Under the pieces are notes generated by a model. It was given only the letters and a program-made list of their open reading frames with translations, had not been told where the DNA came from and ran no database searches. A program made the translations under genes and the position numbers. 64,000 bases of DNA, taken from contig JAIGNY010001807.1 in assembly GCA_020152595.1 (NCBI GenBank), positions 877,001 to 941,000 of the forward strand. The letters are read 5' to 3'. The first letter of the stretch is position 1. Each line of letters starts with the position of its first letter. Origin of the DNA: Chiridota heheva (taxonomy: Eukaryota > Echinodermata > Holothuroidea > Apodida > Chiridotidae). Of the stretch, positions 24,346-37,151 are shown piece by piece.

Positions 24346-25750
24346 GGTAAAAGCTGGGTAAGTGAAGGTTTTCACACAGGAAAAACTCTTGGAAAAAAAC
24401 AAGCCTAGGTATTAGGCTACAGTTTCAAAAGTGGTGAACAGCAATGAAAAAGTTCAACAATTATGTTCCCATTAAATATGAGAATAATGATTCCGAAAAA
24501 CACAAAATATAAGTCCTGATTGCTAGTGTATTCACTTTTAAGGTCCAGTACACAAATTAAGCAAACATAAAACATGAATTTACAAGGAAAAACAGACACT
24601 AATTGGAGAGGCAGCTTGTTAGGCGCACTCCATCCACACTTGTAAAAGTGTAAATGTAAAATGAAGATAATTGTAAAATGAAGATAAATTTTCCCCGTGC
24701 TATAAGTATCACACACCAGAAAGCTGGTATATGATTCACAATTAGATCGCTAAAGAAAATGACCATTCATCCCCTCAAATTTTTTGTATTCCTTTCCGAT
24801 CTCATTTTCATGTGTAAAATGTACTTTTGAACAATTGTTTTAGTCAAAATTGTTCAGATTTAAAACAACGAAGGATTTCATGCATTTTGTTTTGAACAAT
24901 TTATTACGTTCTCTGTAATTATGTTTACTCATCAAAGCACTAGGGTTGGATTCTTTCATTCCAATCACGTGTGTATGCAATTGACCCATGGCACGTGCTT
25001 GGGAAGGGCCCAGTGAAGCTTAAATGATTTCATTGGTTCGAAGTAGAGCGAATTTACATATGTTTTTGCGGACCCATTAGGTGATAGCCTTGTTGGTATG
25101 CATAAATTAATAATATTATCTCTATATTCTGCTCTGCATATTGTTTCACAAGTAGAAAGAACAAACAGAATGTTCAAATACAGATGTATTTTGCTGTTTT
25201 ATACGATTCTGAGTGACCAAAATTATTGCTTATTATAGTTAAATGTTTAAAATCAATGTAGAACTAAAAATCTTATCTGCAGAGTTCCGAAGAATTGATT
25301 TTACTTGGGTGTATGTGTGCAGCCTGTGTTATCAAAATAAAATGTGTTCATAGCTCCTTGCTGAAACAGGGTCCAGTTGAAGTACGGAATACAATGTAAT
25401 TCAGTTTAATTTTTAATCCTGATTTATTCAAATCATGTGTCGTATTATTCGTATAGAGATTGCAGGTAATGCACCTTTATTTTTTCAGTTTGAAGAAGAA
25501 AATATGAATTTGGTGGGGGAGCGGGACACTACATTAGCGGGCATTTTCTTTTCTGTGCACTCCCATTCGCGCAGTTTTGGCCAATACCATATAACTCCCA
25601 TTCGCGCAGTTTTGGCCAATACCATATAAGACTACAGTAGGACAGGACCCTTTCTTGGCTTAAATATAATTGAAAATGCCAACGCGATGCACAAACGGGG
25701 CCAATTTCAAGTAAAACCATAGCAAGTGTGAATTTGAACTTGAACAAAAA
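24346..25750. other. Noncoding AT-rich intron segment
   Basis: No exon or RNA was recognised. A 29-bp perfect tandem duplication of CTCCCATTCGCGCAGTTTTG followed by GCCAATACCATATAA lies at about 25558-25629. Otherwise nothing is seen. Confidence 0.45.
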
Positions 25751-26822
25751 AATAACAGAGAGGTATGCATGATTAATAATAGAGAGGTATGCATGATTAA
25801 TAACAGAGAGGTATGCATGATTAATAACAGAGAGGTATGCATGATAAATAACAGAGTGGTATGCATGATTAATAACAGAGAGGTATGCATGAATAATAAC
25901 AGAGAGGTATGCATGATTGATAATATAGAGGTATGCATGATTAATAATAGAGAGGTATGCATGATTAATAACAGAGAGGTATGCATGATTAATAACAGTG
26001 AGGTATGCATTATTAATAACAGAGAGGTATGCATGATTAATAACAGAGAGGTATTCATTATTAATAAGAGAGAGATATGTATGATTAATAATAGAGAGGT
26101 ATGCACGATTAATAACAGAGAGGTATGCATTATTAATAACAGAGATGTATGCATGATTAATTACAGAGGGTATGCATGATTAATAACAGGTATGCATGAT
26201 TAATAACAGAAAGGTATGCATGATTAATAACAGAAAGGTATGCATGATTAATAACAGAGAGGTATGCATTATTGATAACAGAGAGGTATGCATGATTAAT
26301 AACAGAGAGGTATACATTGTTAATAACAGAGAGGTATGCATGATTGATAACAGAGCGGTATGCATGAATAATAGAGGTATACATTGTTAATAACAGAGAG
26401 GTATGCATGATTAATAACAGAGAGGTATGCATGATTAATAAAGAGAGGTATACATTATTAATAACAGAGGTATGCATGATTAATAACAGAGAGGTATGCA
26501 TGATTAATAACAGAGAGGTATGCATGATTAATAACAGAGAGGTATGCATGATTGATAACAGAGAGGTATGCATGATTAATAACAGAGAGGTATGCATGAT
26601 TAATAACAGAAAGGTATGAATGAATAATTACAGAGAGGTATGCATGATTAATAACAGAGAGGTATGCATGATTGATAACAGAGAGGTATGCATGATTAGT
26701 AACAGAGAGGTATGCATGATTAGTAACAGAGAGGTATGCATGATTAATAACACAAAGGTATGCATGATTAATAACAGAGAGGTATGCATGATTAATAACA
26801 GAGAGGTATGAATGATTAATAA
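25751..26822. repeat. 24-bp minisatellite, about 45 copies
   Basis: The unit is AATAACAGAGAGGTATGCAT plus GATT. It contains the palindrome ATGCAT and has scattered indels near 26180, 26370 and 26430. A unit of 24 bp keeps several frames open on both strands (MINNREVC on +, HTSLLLIM on -), so the many open frames here are artefacts. The array ends in a T-rich stretch. Confidence 0.97.
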
Positions 26823-27849
26823 TTTTTTTTATTTTTGGTTGAAATTAAGCGCCATGGCCTGGCCATGCATGGTTAACGTTTTGAGTATCAAGTGGGTGGG
26901 ATCTCAACTAAGATTTACCTGCTGTAGGCTATATGCAAGTTAGCAACAATTGTACTGCATAATCAAGTACATGATAGCTAGCATCGCATCATAAGATGAT
27001 GCATCAAGATCCTTAATTTGCATGTGTTTTACAACTATCCGAAAAATGTCTTCTCTTTTTACATAAAAGAAAATTGAAATCATCACTATGAATAGAAATC
27101 ATGAGCATAAAAGGGCATATAGGTGGCCTGTTGACACAGCCACTTTCATAACATTTTTACGTGACTGGCTTTGGACATTGGGAACTGTTTAATGCCTTTC
27201 GCACCTAGACTGACAAATGGGTAAAATTGGCATCATTTGAGGGGTAAATTGGATATTACACGCAAACAACATTATGCCTCCGTTATCATTTTTAACATTA
27301 CAGAAAATACTGTGATACAAACATCTTTAGCTGCTATCATATAACAGTGCATGCAATGCACTTTATGTTCAGGACTTGTTTACATTAAGGGTGAAAAAAC
27401 AGTTTTCCGATTAAACCCAGTTTTTGTTTGGGAAACATTGGGTTTTCACGGTTTGACATTGGGGCAAAACCATGCTTACTAATTGGTCATCCTTTCTTGT
27501 ATACTCTAAAATATTTTTGCACAAACACAACAAGTTTTTTCATTATCTTTTCAAAACATATTTCGATGGCAATAGTTCTTAAAGTTTACACCATCATGAA
27601 AATTGTCAATTAATTAAACCATACATTTTTCTTCTGTATGGAGGCAAAATCATTTAAGAATGCAGGTAGGTCCAAAAATAGGTCTTTTGAGGAACTCTCA
27701 ATTCAACTTATGTCAACTTTCTTTTAATCCATTTTGGAACTTACAGGTATTCAAAACTTTGCTACACACCCACTGCTTAACATACCATAGCTAACAGGTC
27801 GTGAATCATTCAAGTTGATCACCAGCCCTTTGTTATTGCAACCTCATTA
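26823..27849. other. Noncoding intron segment
   Basis: No exon, RNA gene or repeat family recognised. The region is AT-rich with a few short open frames without family features. Confidence 0.4.
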
Positions 27850-29148
27850 GGCACCCAAATTCTCCACCTTCTTTGATAGGACTAAAACTCTATCCCCTTC
27901 CTTAGGCTTACAGTATGTATCAAATCAGACCTCCATCTCGACATCAACCCGCCACTCTTAGCACCTTCTCCTGGCCCACTTTTCCTCCTTGGGCCACCCT
28001 CTTCCTTCTATCCACCTATCCACCTGGGCCTCTCCACTGATCACAAAACCCAAACTCACCCTAACGTCTTCATCAATCTCCACAACCAAATCAAAGACCA
28101 ACTCTCAAACTACACCTCCATCTATACTGATGGCTCCAAGGAAGGTGACAAGACAGCTGCTGCTGCTGCTGTCATCCAAGACATCACCCTCAGTAGCAGG
28201 CTTCCTGACTACTAGTCCATCTTTTCAGCCGAGGCAAATGCCATCCTCCTTGCCCTCAACTTTATTGAGTACTCTCTGCTCAGCCACTTTGCCATCTTCT
28301 TCTACTCCAAGGCTGTCCTTACTTCTTTACTCAATCCTAAATGGAATAACTCAACATCCCACCTCTTCCGGAGGAAACTCCTTTCACCCACCCTCTGCAG
28401 GAAAGTATTCTTTTCTTCTGGATACCCAGCCATGTTGGCATCCCTGGCAATGACAGGGCTGATGCAGCTGCTAAGCTTGCCCTCACCCTTCCCTTTACCC
28501 CTTTTCCCAAAACCCTTTCTGACATCAAACTGCTTATCACTTCCCTTGTTCGTGGCCGCTGGCAAACCTCATGGGACTCCCAAATTGATAACAAACTCCA
28601 CGTTATCCAGCCCACCACTCTGATCAAACCCACCACTCACAACCTATCCCGTGTCGACAACGTTCACATTACCCACCCTAGAATAGGTCACACCCACCTC
28701 ACTTATTCCCACCTCCTTATTGGCTCCCCTCAACCCCTCTGCAACAATTGCCATTGCACCCTCACAGTCCATCACGTTTTCCTTGCTTGCTACATGTACA
28801 ACCTTCCCAGAGCTTCCCTCACTCACCACAGCTTCCCTTGCTCCCCACAACTCGATTGCTGAGTTCTTTAGAAAACCCTCCGAATAAAATTATCTCCTTC
28901 CTTCATCATGCTTCCCTCTACAACCATATTTAGTCCTCCTCTCCCACCCCCTTTCTCTACTTTTTTTTTCTTCCACCCATGCACCTCTCTTGATCCTAGC
29001 TTTCTGACTTTTAGTTCTTGTATTTCTCTCAATCTCCCCCTGTTTACTCTCCTTTCTACCTCTAGAATGATCTAATCTCTCAGGCACAATTTGACCCTTG
29101 TTGTTGTGGTGCTGTTAAGCCCTCATCAAACAAACAAACAAACAAACT
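27850..29148 (+). mobile_element. I-like non-LTR retrotransposon 3' part with RNase H
   Basis: A C-rich coding remnant contains the RNase H signature pieces YTDGSKEGD (about 28122), FSAEANAILLAL (about 28225) and FWIPSHVGIPGNDRADAAAK (about 28415-28475). A downstream zinc-knuckle-like stretch follows, with CNNCHC and HHVFLAC. The frame has stops and shifts. The strand that normally gives a D-S-K motif reads FYSKA, so a catalytic aspartate is lost. The 3' end is GCTGTTAAGCCCTCATC followed by (CAAA)n. This fits the I group of LINEs, which carry RNase H after the reverse transcriptase; the reverse transcriptase itself is missing here by 5' truncation. It is inserted in the sense orientation in the intron. 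Confidence 0.85.
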
Positions 29149-31509
29149 TCCCTCAAATTATTTGGATAAGGTTGGCAATCAATAAAACATGATGAAGAAA
29201 ATCCATGTGAACAGTCTTAACAACTCTATAATTGAAAATGAAAAGAATAAAATCTCACTTAAATGTAGGCCTACCTAAATCCTCCCATTAGTTGTTCTGG
29301 TCCTGCAAGGTTTCAAACAGTCAGTTCCGACCTGATACATAACCAGGTCAGGTCAGATTTTTCCTCTTTATTTTCTTTATTCTGAAAACCTTAGTTGTTG
29401 TGAAAGTTGGTGCTGAGTGTTATGTTAGCAATGGATAAAGTTCTTATTGTGTGGTTCTTTTAATTAAGATAAAGTGGTCTCACCATTTGCTACAGTAAGT
29501 TTGTGGTTATGATTTGCTGAACAAATTTTTAAGGAGAAGGACAAGTCATGCATCTTGCTTCAAGAGCAAACTAAACTAAACTGCCCTTTTCAAATAACAA
29601 ACTCATTTCCAATGGAAGCTTGGAATTGGTTGTAATATCATTCATTATTCATCACTCTATTGCAATTCCCTGCTCAGAGTTTGGTCAGGGAGTACACTAC
29701 ATGCAAGGTCAATTATAACATGGATGACCAAACAAAGGGTATTTTCAAAATGAAAATAGTGAGCTTGTTTAAGTTTTGACGAGCTCTACAAAAATATTGT
29801 TGAATAGAAGAGCTGTCATCCTCATATAGAAACAAGCTTATTGCCAAAACAGTTTTGATATTGACAAGTATGTCAAAACTGAGCCTGCACAGCTAACATA
29901 ACTTTTTTGTTAGGTTGATTATGTAAGCCAACATGGATTTTGCAAGCTTGCCCAAGCTACTAGTCTGTTAGACTGCTGGAAGCAAAGCTTACCTGTATGG
30001 TTTGTTCATTATAAATTCTAATGGAAACTTACAATTACATTCAATTACCTGACACAAACAAATGTGAACAAGAAATCAATAGGATTTGTAGGTAACTGTC
30101 ATTATCTAAAATGATAGCTCCCCTGGTCGTCATGAGTTCGTTTCTTAATGACAAGCTTACTAGTTTTTTTGTTTGTTGCTGTAAGGGTTAAGGGAGTATG
30201 TGATGGTGAGGAAGGGGGGGGTGGCAGATATATAATATAATCAGAAATTGGGAGGATATTATGTTGATTGTTTTAGCTAGCTTCAAAAGCAGAAAGTCTT
30301 AGTTAAGGTTTTGAGCATCGTAATAAAAACCTATCCACAAACATTGTGGGTGCAAAATGTTTGTTTTTGTTATATTGGCACTCAAAATAGATTGGGAAAA
30401 TGGATGATAAGTTAAAAGTGGTAGGTGAATGGTGTATGCAAGTTTGATTAACTTACATATTGGACTTAAAACTTAGAATGAGGATTTTGTTTTTCAGCAA
30501 TTTTGAAACATTTTGAAACATTTTGTGATTTTGGTTTGGACAATCTAGTGCAAGTGTTGGTATTTTGTAAAGATTTAGGATTAGTAACAAGTGCAGTAGT
30601 AAGTTTGGCAAAAACCCTGCGGAGGGCATGTCCGAGATGTAGATTGACCTTTCGTTCATGACAAGTGATGAGATGGAGGTTAGGGTACAAAGAGGAGACC
30701 GAGAAGAAAACGGAAATTAATTTGCAAGTTTAAAAGGTTATTAGAGGGGAGATTCTGCTGTATTTGGGGGTCCTTAGTTTCAGGCAGTGAATTCTTCCCT
30801 GAAGTTAGGAACAATTCTTATGTGTTTATCCTGTCTTCTCCGAGTTACCTTGTGTGGAAGTTTTCCTCGACAGGTTGTCAGAATCATCTTTTCCTACATG
30901 ATAGTTCCTCTCAACTTTCAAGAGATTTGTTATTTTCATCGTGGGTGTACAGGAGGTTTGTCAGATATCATTTATTCAGTAGATTTGTTCTGTTTTCCTT
31001 CCTTTTTGGAGACGTATTTAAAAAGCAGTGTCTCAAGGCTCTAAGAAGCTCAAGGGATATATCGTCATACAATTGAGTTAGATGGCAGTTGTCAGTAATC
31101 AGTGTAGGAGACTTTCATAAAACTTTGGTAATTTCAGCATAAAGGTGGATTAAAAATTAAAGATACTGTAGTTGCTACGGAAATATAATGTCCGTAGAGA
31201 GTTTAGACCCATTTGTTGTTGTTTGTTTTTGATTTGCAAGTGTAAAATTTCTTACCCAGTATGAATCTTAAGTTCAGCCAATTTGGAGTGACACTAACCA
31301 TATAATGATGAATTTTGTGTTTGTGTTTTTTGGGGATTCATTTGATCTTCATACAAGGTATTATTGAGAAATTGACTTGGCACATCTGTGTGTCACTCAT
31401 TTGTATAGATAACTATTAAAATATGCCTAAATAAGGTGAATACCGCCATCATGATATTTAGCTAGAGAAGAGCTCCAGTTTAGTTTTGGTTGAATATCTA
31501 CTAAGAGTG
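29149..31509. other. Noncoding AT-rich intron segment
   Basis: No exon recognised. A weak patch of GACGAGCTC/AAGCTT words at about 29760-29950 recalls the 19575-19915 repeat. The open frames at 30453-31076 lack splice signals and family features. Confidence 0.4.
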
Positions 31510-31578
31510 ACCTCCATAGTATAACGGTCATAGCATCAGCTTTGCCTGCTAGAGGTCCCGTGCGTAATCCATGGAGGT
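31510..31578 (+). tRNA. tRNA-like remnant (pseudogene or SINE head)
   Basis: ACCTCCA at the start pairs perfectly with TGGAGGT at the end over seven bases, like an acceptor stem. TAGTATAACGG at 31517 matches a tRNA A box. A stretch CAGCTTTGCCTGCT can form a poor anticodon arm. AGAGGTCCCGTGCGTAATCC sits where the T arm and B box belong but has lost the GGTTCGA core and the stem pairing. A functional tRNA is therefore unlikely; it is more likely an old tRNA pseudogene or SINE fragment. Confidence 0.4.
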
Positions 31579-33523
31579 GAATATAGGCCTACTAATCTAT
31601 CTCCATTCTCAATATCTGAGGCCCGCTGGGTCTCCATTTACTAGTGCTTCACAACTGGTGTCTCAAATGGCAGTGGACATATCTATAAACCTTAGCTGTT
31701 CAGAAAGAGATGTTAAATACCCATTCTTCCTAACATTTTCTGTTGTGGCCCTCATGACGCAACAGGACTAGTATTGTAAACTCCATGCTCAAAATCCACC
31801 ATCTTTTGATTGAGAACTATATTTTAAATTTTATTAAATGAAGAGAATATGGACTTTAAATTAAGTGCTATTTATTGAAGGTTGTATTTGAATGGTTACT
31901 ATGCTACAATCAATTTCAGCAATACTAATTAAGAAACTTAAGACATTGTTTTTATTCACAAAAGTCATGTAAATTAGCAACGTTGAGGAATGTAGAGAAA
32001 ACTTCCAGTGCTAATCCAATATTTTGATTGTCAGGTCTAAAATGTGATATGAAGAAATGTATTATTTAGATATTTTTACTGTTTCAGAAACATAATAGAA
32101 AATATTTATTATTCTCAAAAATTTGTTGAAGAGTCACAAAGAGATAGCAAGGAGAATAATATTATTCGAAATGAACGAGGCTAGTCTCACCGGATGTAGT
32201 AAGATCAACACCTCACTCGGTAGGCACTACATGCTAGGCAATACTTGTAGTACTTGTATTGTATAGCAGCCATGTAGTAGCTATAGTTTATAATACGGTC
32301 AGAATATTGACTACATTGGATGCAGTTCTGAAACTTAAAGATCTAAGTTAACAGGTAAAGAAATTGCTAGCGTCCATCATGTACACACTGTAATCTTGCA
32401 ACCTGTCAAATTTGACGTGGGTAGAATTTATTTCAGGAGAACCAAGTTGCAGATTGTCTTTATTTATTGTATTTATTATATTTTGGAATGAATAAATTAA
32501 AACCCTACATAACTTTGTTCTCTTTCTTTAAGGGTCATGTCTAGCTATTTTTGTTGTTGTTTTGAGGTGGCTTAAGCCCCCCCCCTCCCTAAAAAGAACA
32601 AAAACGAAGGTCATTTTTAGATTAGGAAGGACAGAGGCGTAGGAGGTAGGGTCGTCTGCAAAGGAGTTCTATTTCTTGGTTGCATGCATGTTTTATTTGG
32701 ATGAAAGTGACAAAAATTGACGAAAATTTCCTTAAAATTCATATTTTTTTTGTAGAAGCTGAAGAATGCTTTTTTTTTTTTTTTAAGGGAGGGGGAAGGG
32801 CTATGAAAAAATGCCATGACAGCCCTTTGTTAAGGGTGTTCTTGTTGGTTTTTAATTCCCAGTCAACCTTATTTTAACCTCTAGGCATCCCTATGTTATT
32901 CAGAAAGATCAGTTTTGTGTAATAAAATCCCATCTGGTTTGCAAAGATCATAACAAACATAATTGCAGAATGCTGTTTATTTATTTAGGTCATCAGGACG
33001 GAAATGATATGTGGATATGATGTATCTATGTAATATCATTTCATCTACCAGGATATTTGAATGAGAACCTAGGAAGATCAGAGGTTAAACACATTATAAA
33101 CTTTCTTTTTTGTGTGTCTGGCTTTAGCCTGTGCAACTGGTAGCTCAGCTTTACCCTGCTGTGTGTGGTGGTGGATGCTTTCTGCATTCTCATAAACTCA
33201 CTAAAAAAACAGGTATCATTTTTGTTTCCCTGTAAGTGTAGTTACATGGTACGCTTGAAATGTATTTCCTACGGAAGATGAAATACATTTGTACAAGTTG
33301 AACAGGCACTTGAATTGTCAGAACTTTAGATTTATAAATGGATCCAGAAATTGGTAAATCAATCACAGCCATCTATTGGCATATACAGTGACTACCTTTT
33401 GTAGCCAGGATTTTCATATTGAGGAGGGGGGGGGGGAGGGGGGTTTGAATTAAAGTGACAAGATATGTAGTGGTGTAGTTAAGGTGACACAGAAGGCGTC
33501 ACTTCGAGCGCTTTTGCTCAAAC
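31579..33523. other. Noncoding intron segment with simple runs
   Basis: Contains a C run near 32580, T and A runs at about 32750-32790 and a G-rich run at 33425-33445. A splice-like frame at 33128-33212 was examined and not accepted. Nothing else is seen. Confidence 0.4.
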
Positions 33524-33643
33524 CGACGGCACCAATCTGAACCGACTGCACCGATCTGAACCGACGGCACCGATCTGAACTGACGGCACTGATCTGAAGC
33601 GACGGCACCGATCTGAACCAACGGCACCAATCTGAAACGACAG
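33524..33643. repeat. 19-bp tandem repeat, six units
   Basis: Units read CGACGGCACCGATCTGAAC with one to three changes each. The array is GC-rich relative to its surroundings and ends just before a C/G-rich TTGAGGGGGGAAATCGCCCCC hairpin-like stretch. Confidence 0.93.
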
Positions 33644-34394
33644 ATTAAAATGTTGAGGGGGGAAATCGCCCCCTTCCCCCCTCCCCTGTTGCTATGCCAC
33701 TGAGCATATATGTGGCACCAACAGCTCTATGGGGAAGAAATGTACATTTTATCCAAATAAGATAATCTTTTGTGTCTCATCAAATATACCTTAATTTTGG
33801 AATTTTCTCCCCGATCTGTCCCTGTTGGGACAATACAAAAGCAAATCATAGACAGGGCAGCTATAAATTCCTGAGGTCTGTCACTTACAGCTGTGGAATA
33901 AGTGACATCACCATTATATTTGCTGGTGACATGTCAAATCTTTAAATTTTTGTTCTGTCTCTATCGGTGTGAAGTTTATTTTTAAGAACTCTCATCATTA
34001 ATTCATATCATGATACCTCCTCTTGTGAGAAATTTCATACCGTTTAGATGGAGCGAAACCAACCATCCATCACCTTGCGGAAGTAAGTGTAGCTCACGTG
34101 GTCAGCTCAGGAAATGTAAAGCCTACGTGACAAGATTGCTAATTTGCTTTCTTTGTAATCTTTCATTAAGACATATTTCACACAGTTTGGAAAGAAAGAC
34201 TGTTAGGATATTGAAGCTCAGCGTAATGTGTGAATTCTATGAAATTTCTTTGTTTAAAGGATTAGTTTAGTGAAGAAGTTGATAACAAATAACAAGTATT
34301 TCTATTGTAACATACTAACACGGATTAATATGATTCGTCTTCCACCGCACACGCAACATTTTTTGCGGTAATAGTTGTAAAAGAAACATATAAA

Positions 34395-35058
34395 TAACAT
34401 ATAATGGACAACCATGTGACACAACTTAGTAAAACAATTAATTATCACATTAGAAACATTGGCAAGATTCGTCGGTACATTGACGTTGAAACCTGTCATT
34501 ATGTTGTTCGATCACTCATCCTATCACGTTTGGACTACTGTAATTCCCTTTTGAATGGTATTACCATGAAAAATGTAAATCGCCTACAGAAACTCCAAAA
34601 TAAAGCTGCTAAGCTTATCTTCAGGAAACGTCGTCGTGATCATGCCTCACCCTTGCTCAACAAATTGCATTGGCTCCCTGTGTCAGCGAATTTTATACAA
34701 AACATGTCTTATTGTCTACAAATCCCTGATACATCAATCACCTGAATACATATCCAACAGTCTGAAACTTTATACACCAGCACGATCCCTTCGCTCCTCT
34801 TCTGAAAACTTCCTGACTGAACCCAAAACTAACACCAAAGCTGGTTCTAGGGCTTTTTCAGCTGCAGCACCCCATGTTTGGAACTCTTTGCCTTCACACA
34901 TTCGCCATGCCAGTTCACTTGGACAGTTCAAAACACGTCTCAAGACTTTTCTTTTTTAATCATGTATTACTTACTGAACTTTGGGGCAGCATTCTGGGCG
35001 CTTTGTATCCTATGGAAAAGGCGCCTACTACAAATGAACATGGATGGATGGATGGATA
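34395..35058 (+). mobile_element. 5'-truncated CR1/L2-like LINE, 3' fragment
   Basis: The first frame (34404-34745) encodes SLILSRLDYCNSLLNG and LQKLQNKAAKLIF, typical of the region after the reverse transcriptase. A +1 frame change near 34690 leads to ILYKTCLIVYKSL, then SRAFSAAAPHVWNSLPSHIR and FKTRLKTFLF, the standard ending. The 3' untranslated part has GGGCGCTTTGTATCC and AAGGCGCCTACTACAAATG, and ends in (ATGG)n near 35058. It lies on the opposite strand to the LINE at 20655-24345 and is a different subfamily, judging from the different tail. Confidence 0.9.
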
Positions 35059-35216
35059 ATTTTTTTCTTCAGAAAATAAAACACATAAATAGCTAAAACA
35101 AATCGTGCTTAGCCAGAGTGCCCCTTCCCCCTGAATTTTCAGGTTTGATAAGCAAATTATTTTTGCCAGAATGAGATGCTTTATTCTCATTTAAGAAATT
35201 AAAAAAGAAAAAAAAA

Positions 35217-35325
35217 TCCTCACTATCCTAACTCTTACACCATTATTTATTAACACCTTCTTGGCACATTTGACTCTGACTGTCGCGGTGCAGTTAAACA
35301 TCAACAAACCAAACCAAACCAAACC
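35217..35325 (+). mobile_element. I-like LINE 3' terminal fragment with (ACCAA)n tail
   Basis: The block runs from TCCTCACTATCC to TCAACAAACCAAACCAAACC and is nearly identical to 55944-56050. The phrase TTGGCACATTTGACTCTGAC then TGTCGCGGTGCAGTTAAAC resembles the GTGCTGTTAAGCCC ending of the LINE at 27850-29148, so the three probably share a LINE group. Only the last 110 bp is present. Confidence 0.75.
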
Positions 35326-36401
35326 TCAAAAATTTTCGCTGCTTTCATGGTTATACATCACAAATTTTGCATACATCAAAAAATCCTGAAATAGCCATAC
35401 AAAATTTGCATATCAAAACCTCAAAATTTTTAAAAGATTTTTTTTTTTTTATATAGATTGTGGTGCCAATTTTGGACAATTTTCATGGTCATTGCACTGT
35501 TATGCAATGTAGCTAATACAACGTCTTCTCTATCTTTAACTACATGTACAATACATCACCCCATTCATTATTCAACCCGTAAGTCAAATAATTATAGACA
35601 GTGATATGATGTTAGTGCATATGGGAATTTGAAAAAGTGACATTATATGGAAATAAAAGATATTTGAGTATATAACAGCGAGTAATTTAGTGATATCAAC
35701 AACAGTTTAAGAGGTTAAGATTCTCAAGTAGCAAACCACCTTTCCATTAAAAAGTGTGACTGTTGGGATCGAAAGTAAATTGTCCGAGAGTAAAATCTAC
35801 GGAAGCAGAAAATAGCGAAGATTAACAACAAATACGAGAGGCCCAAGGAGGTTTGATTTGATTATTTCTTAGATAAACACCTTTCTTTTAAGTAGGAAAG
35901 ATACAGTTTGAAGCAAAATTTGATTAAATTTCACTGATATGCATTCTTGATTAGAAATTTGAGGAGCACAATTTGAAATACTTTTTTTTTCTCTTATGAA
36001 GTGTGCATAATTTCTGAAGCTACTTTTCTGCGTTTATTGATATTTATGAATGAGATGCATTGTCGGTGTCACCATTTTATCACTTGGGTTGTTGATAGAA
36101 GTCAAGAATGCCCTTTTGACAGGGTTTTGGCATTTAAAGAATTATACGGTATACTCCATATAATGAGATACATAGGAATTTCATGAATAATTTTCATCGC
36201 TTCCTGTTTGTTTTCTCAAGAACGAATCATTAAATTGTTAATGACTGCACGTTAAGTTCAGTAAGGGAAGCAGGAGCATCATTGGTTTAGAGTTTTTACA
36301 GTACCTGTGTGATGAAAGATGACTGGAATGAAGTGTGGAGATTCTTAAAAATAAAACCTGAGACTTGTTACCCCTACAATCCCACAAAATTATTGGCATT
36401 T
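35326..36401. other. Noncoding AT-rich intron segment
   Basis: No exon, RNA or repeat family recognised; several A/T runs. Confidence 0.4.
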
Positions 36402-37151
36402 TTGGTTCCGATGTTAATAGCATAAGGAACCTATGCAGTCATACTGACACATGTATGATTCATGTCAGATGTGTTACACAGATAGCCCATGGTCCGTAGA
36501 TGTGCCCTATTGTTTTTGGTGGTGATGTCTGCATATTGATAAGTGGGTGGGGTTTAATGTAAATATCTTGAAATGCTTATATTTTTTATTACTGCATGTC
36601 TGATTTGTTTCATATTTAGTATAATTAATTATGTCGTTAGCTATTGTGTATGTCTTCATTGTAGAAAACCGTTGAATTTATTAATATGCGTAGTAGGCGG
36701 GGCTCAATATGGTTTTGCTAAAAAGACCTTGTAAAAACATTGTATATCTCAAAAGGACAAACTGGATTCACATCATGTGCTTACACAGATAACCCGGTCT
36801 GTAGATGTGCCCTATTGTTTATGGTGGTGATGTCATTCATATTATTGAGTAGGTGGGGCTTAATGTAAAAATCTTGAAATGCTCATATTTTAACGATGGC
36901 ATGTCTGTTTTGTTTCACATTTTGTAGAATTATGTTTCTGGTTTGTACCTATTCATTTTATTAAAAATACATTGAATTTGATTATAGAAGGCGGGGCTAT
37001 TTTGCTAAAAAGAGCTTGTAAACACGATATCTCAAGAACGATTCATGTCATGTCAAATATTTCATGATATGCAATAACATAACAGTTAATACAAAATCAA
37101 TCAGCATGGGAAAAAGCATCGGAACCACAGAATCTTTTGGTTCTGGTTTTG
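36402..37151 (+). mobile_element. Family A hairpin-ended tandem-repeat element, copy C
   Basis: The head GGTTCCGATG, loop, CATAAGGAACC (36404-36431) gives a clear hairpin. The body has about two and a half units with ACACAGATAGCCCATGGTC, TGTGCCCTATTGTTT and TAGGCGGGGCT. The tail GCATCGGAACCACAGAATC followed by TTTTGGTTCTGG matches the other copies. The head GGTTCCGATG and tail CATCGGAACC are exact inverted repeats. It lacks the microsatellite seen in copies A and B. Confidence 0.88.

Noticed and set aside
33128..33212. Possible exon after GGCTTTAG with donor GTATCA
   Set aside because: Open for 85 bases, but it ends in phase 1 and would break the continuous phase-0 join of the two CMIP-like exons; the peptide has no family resemblance.
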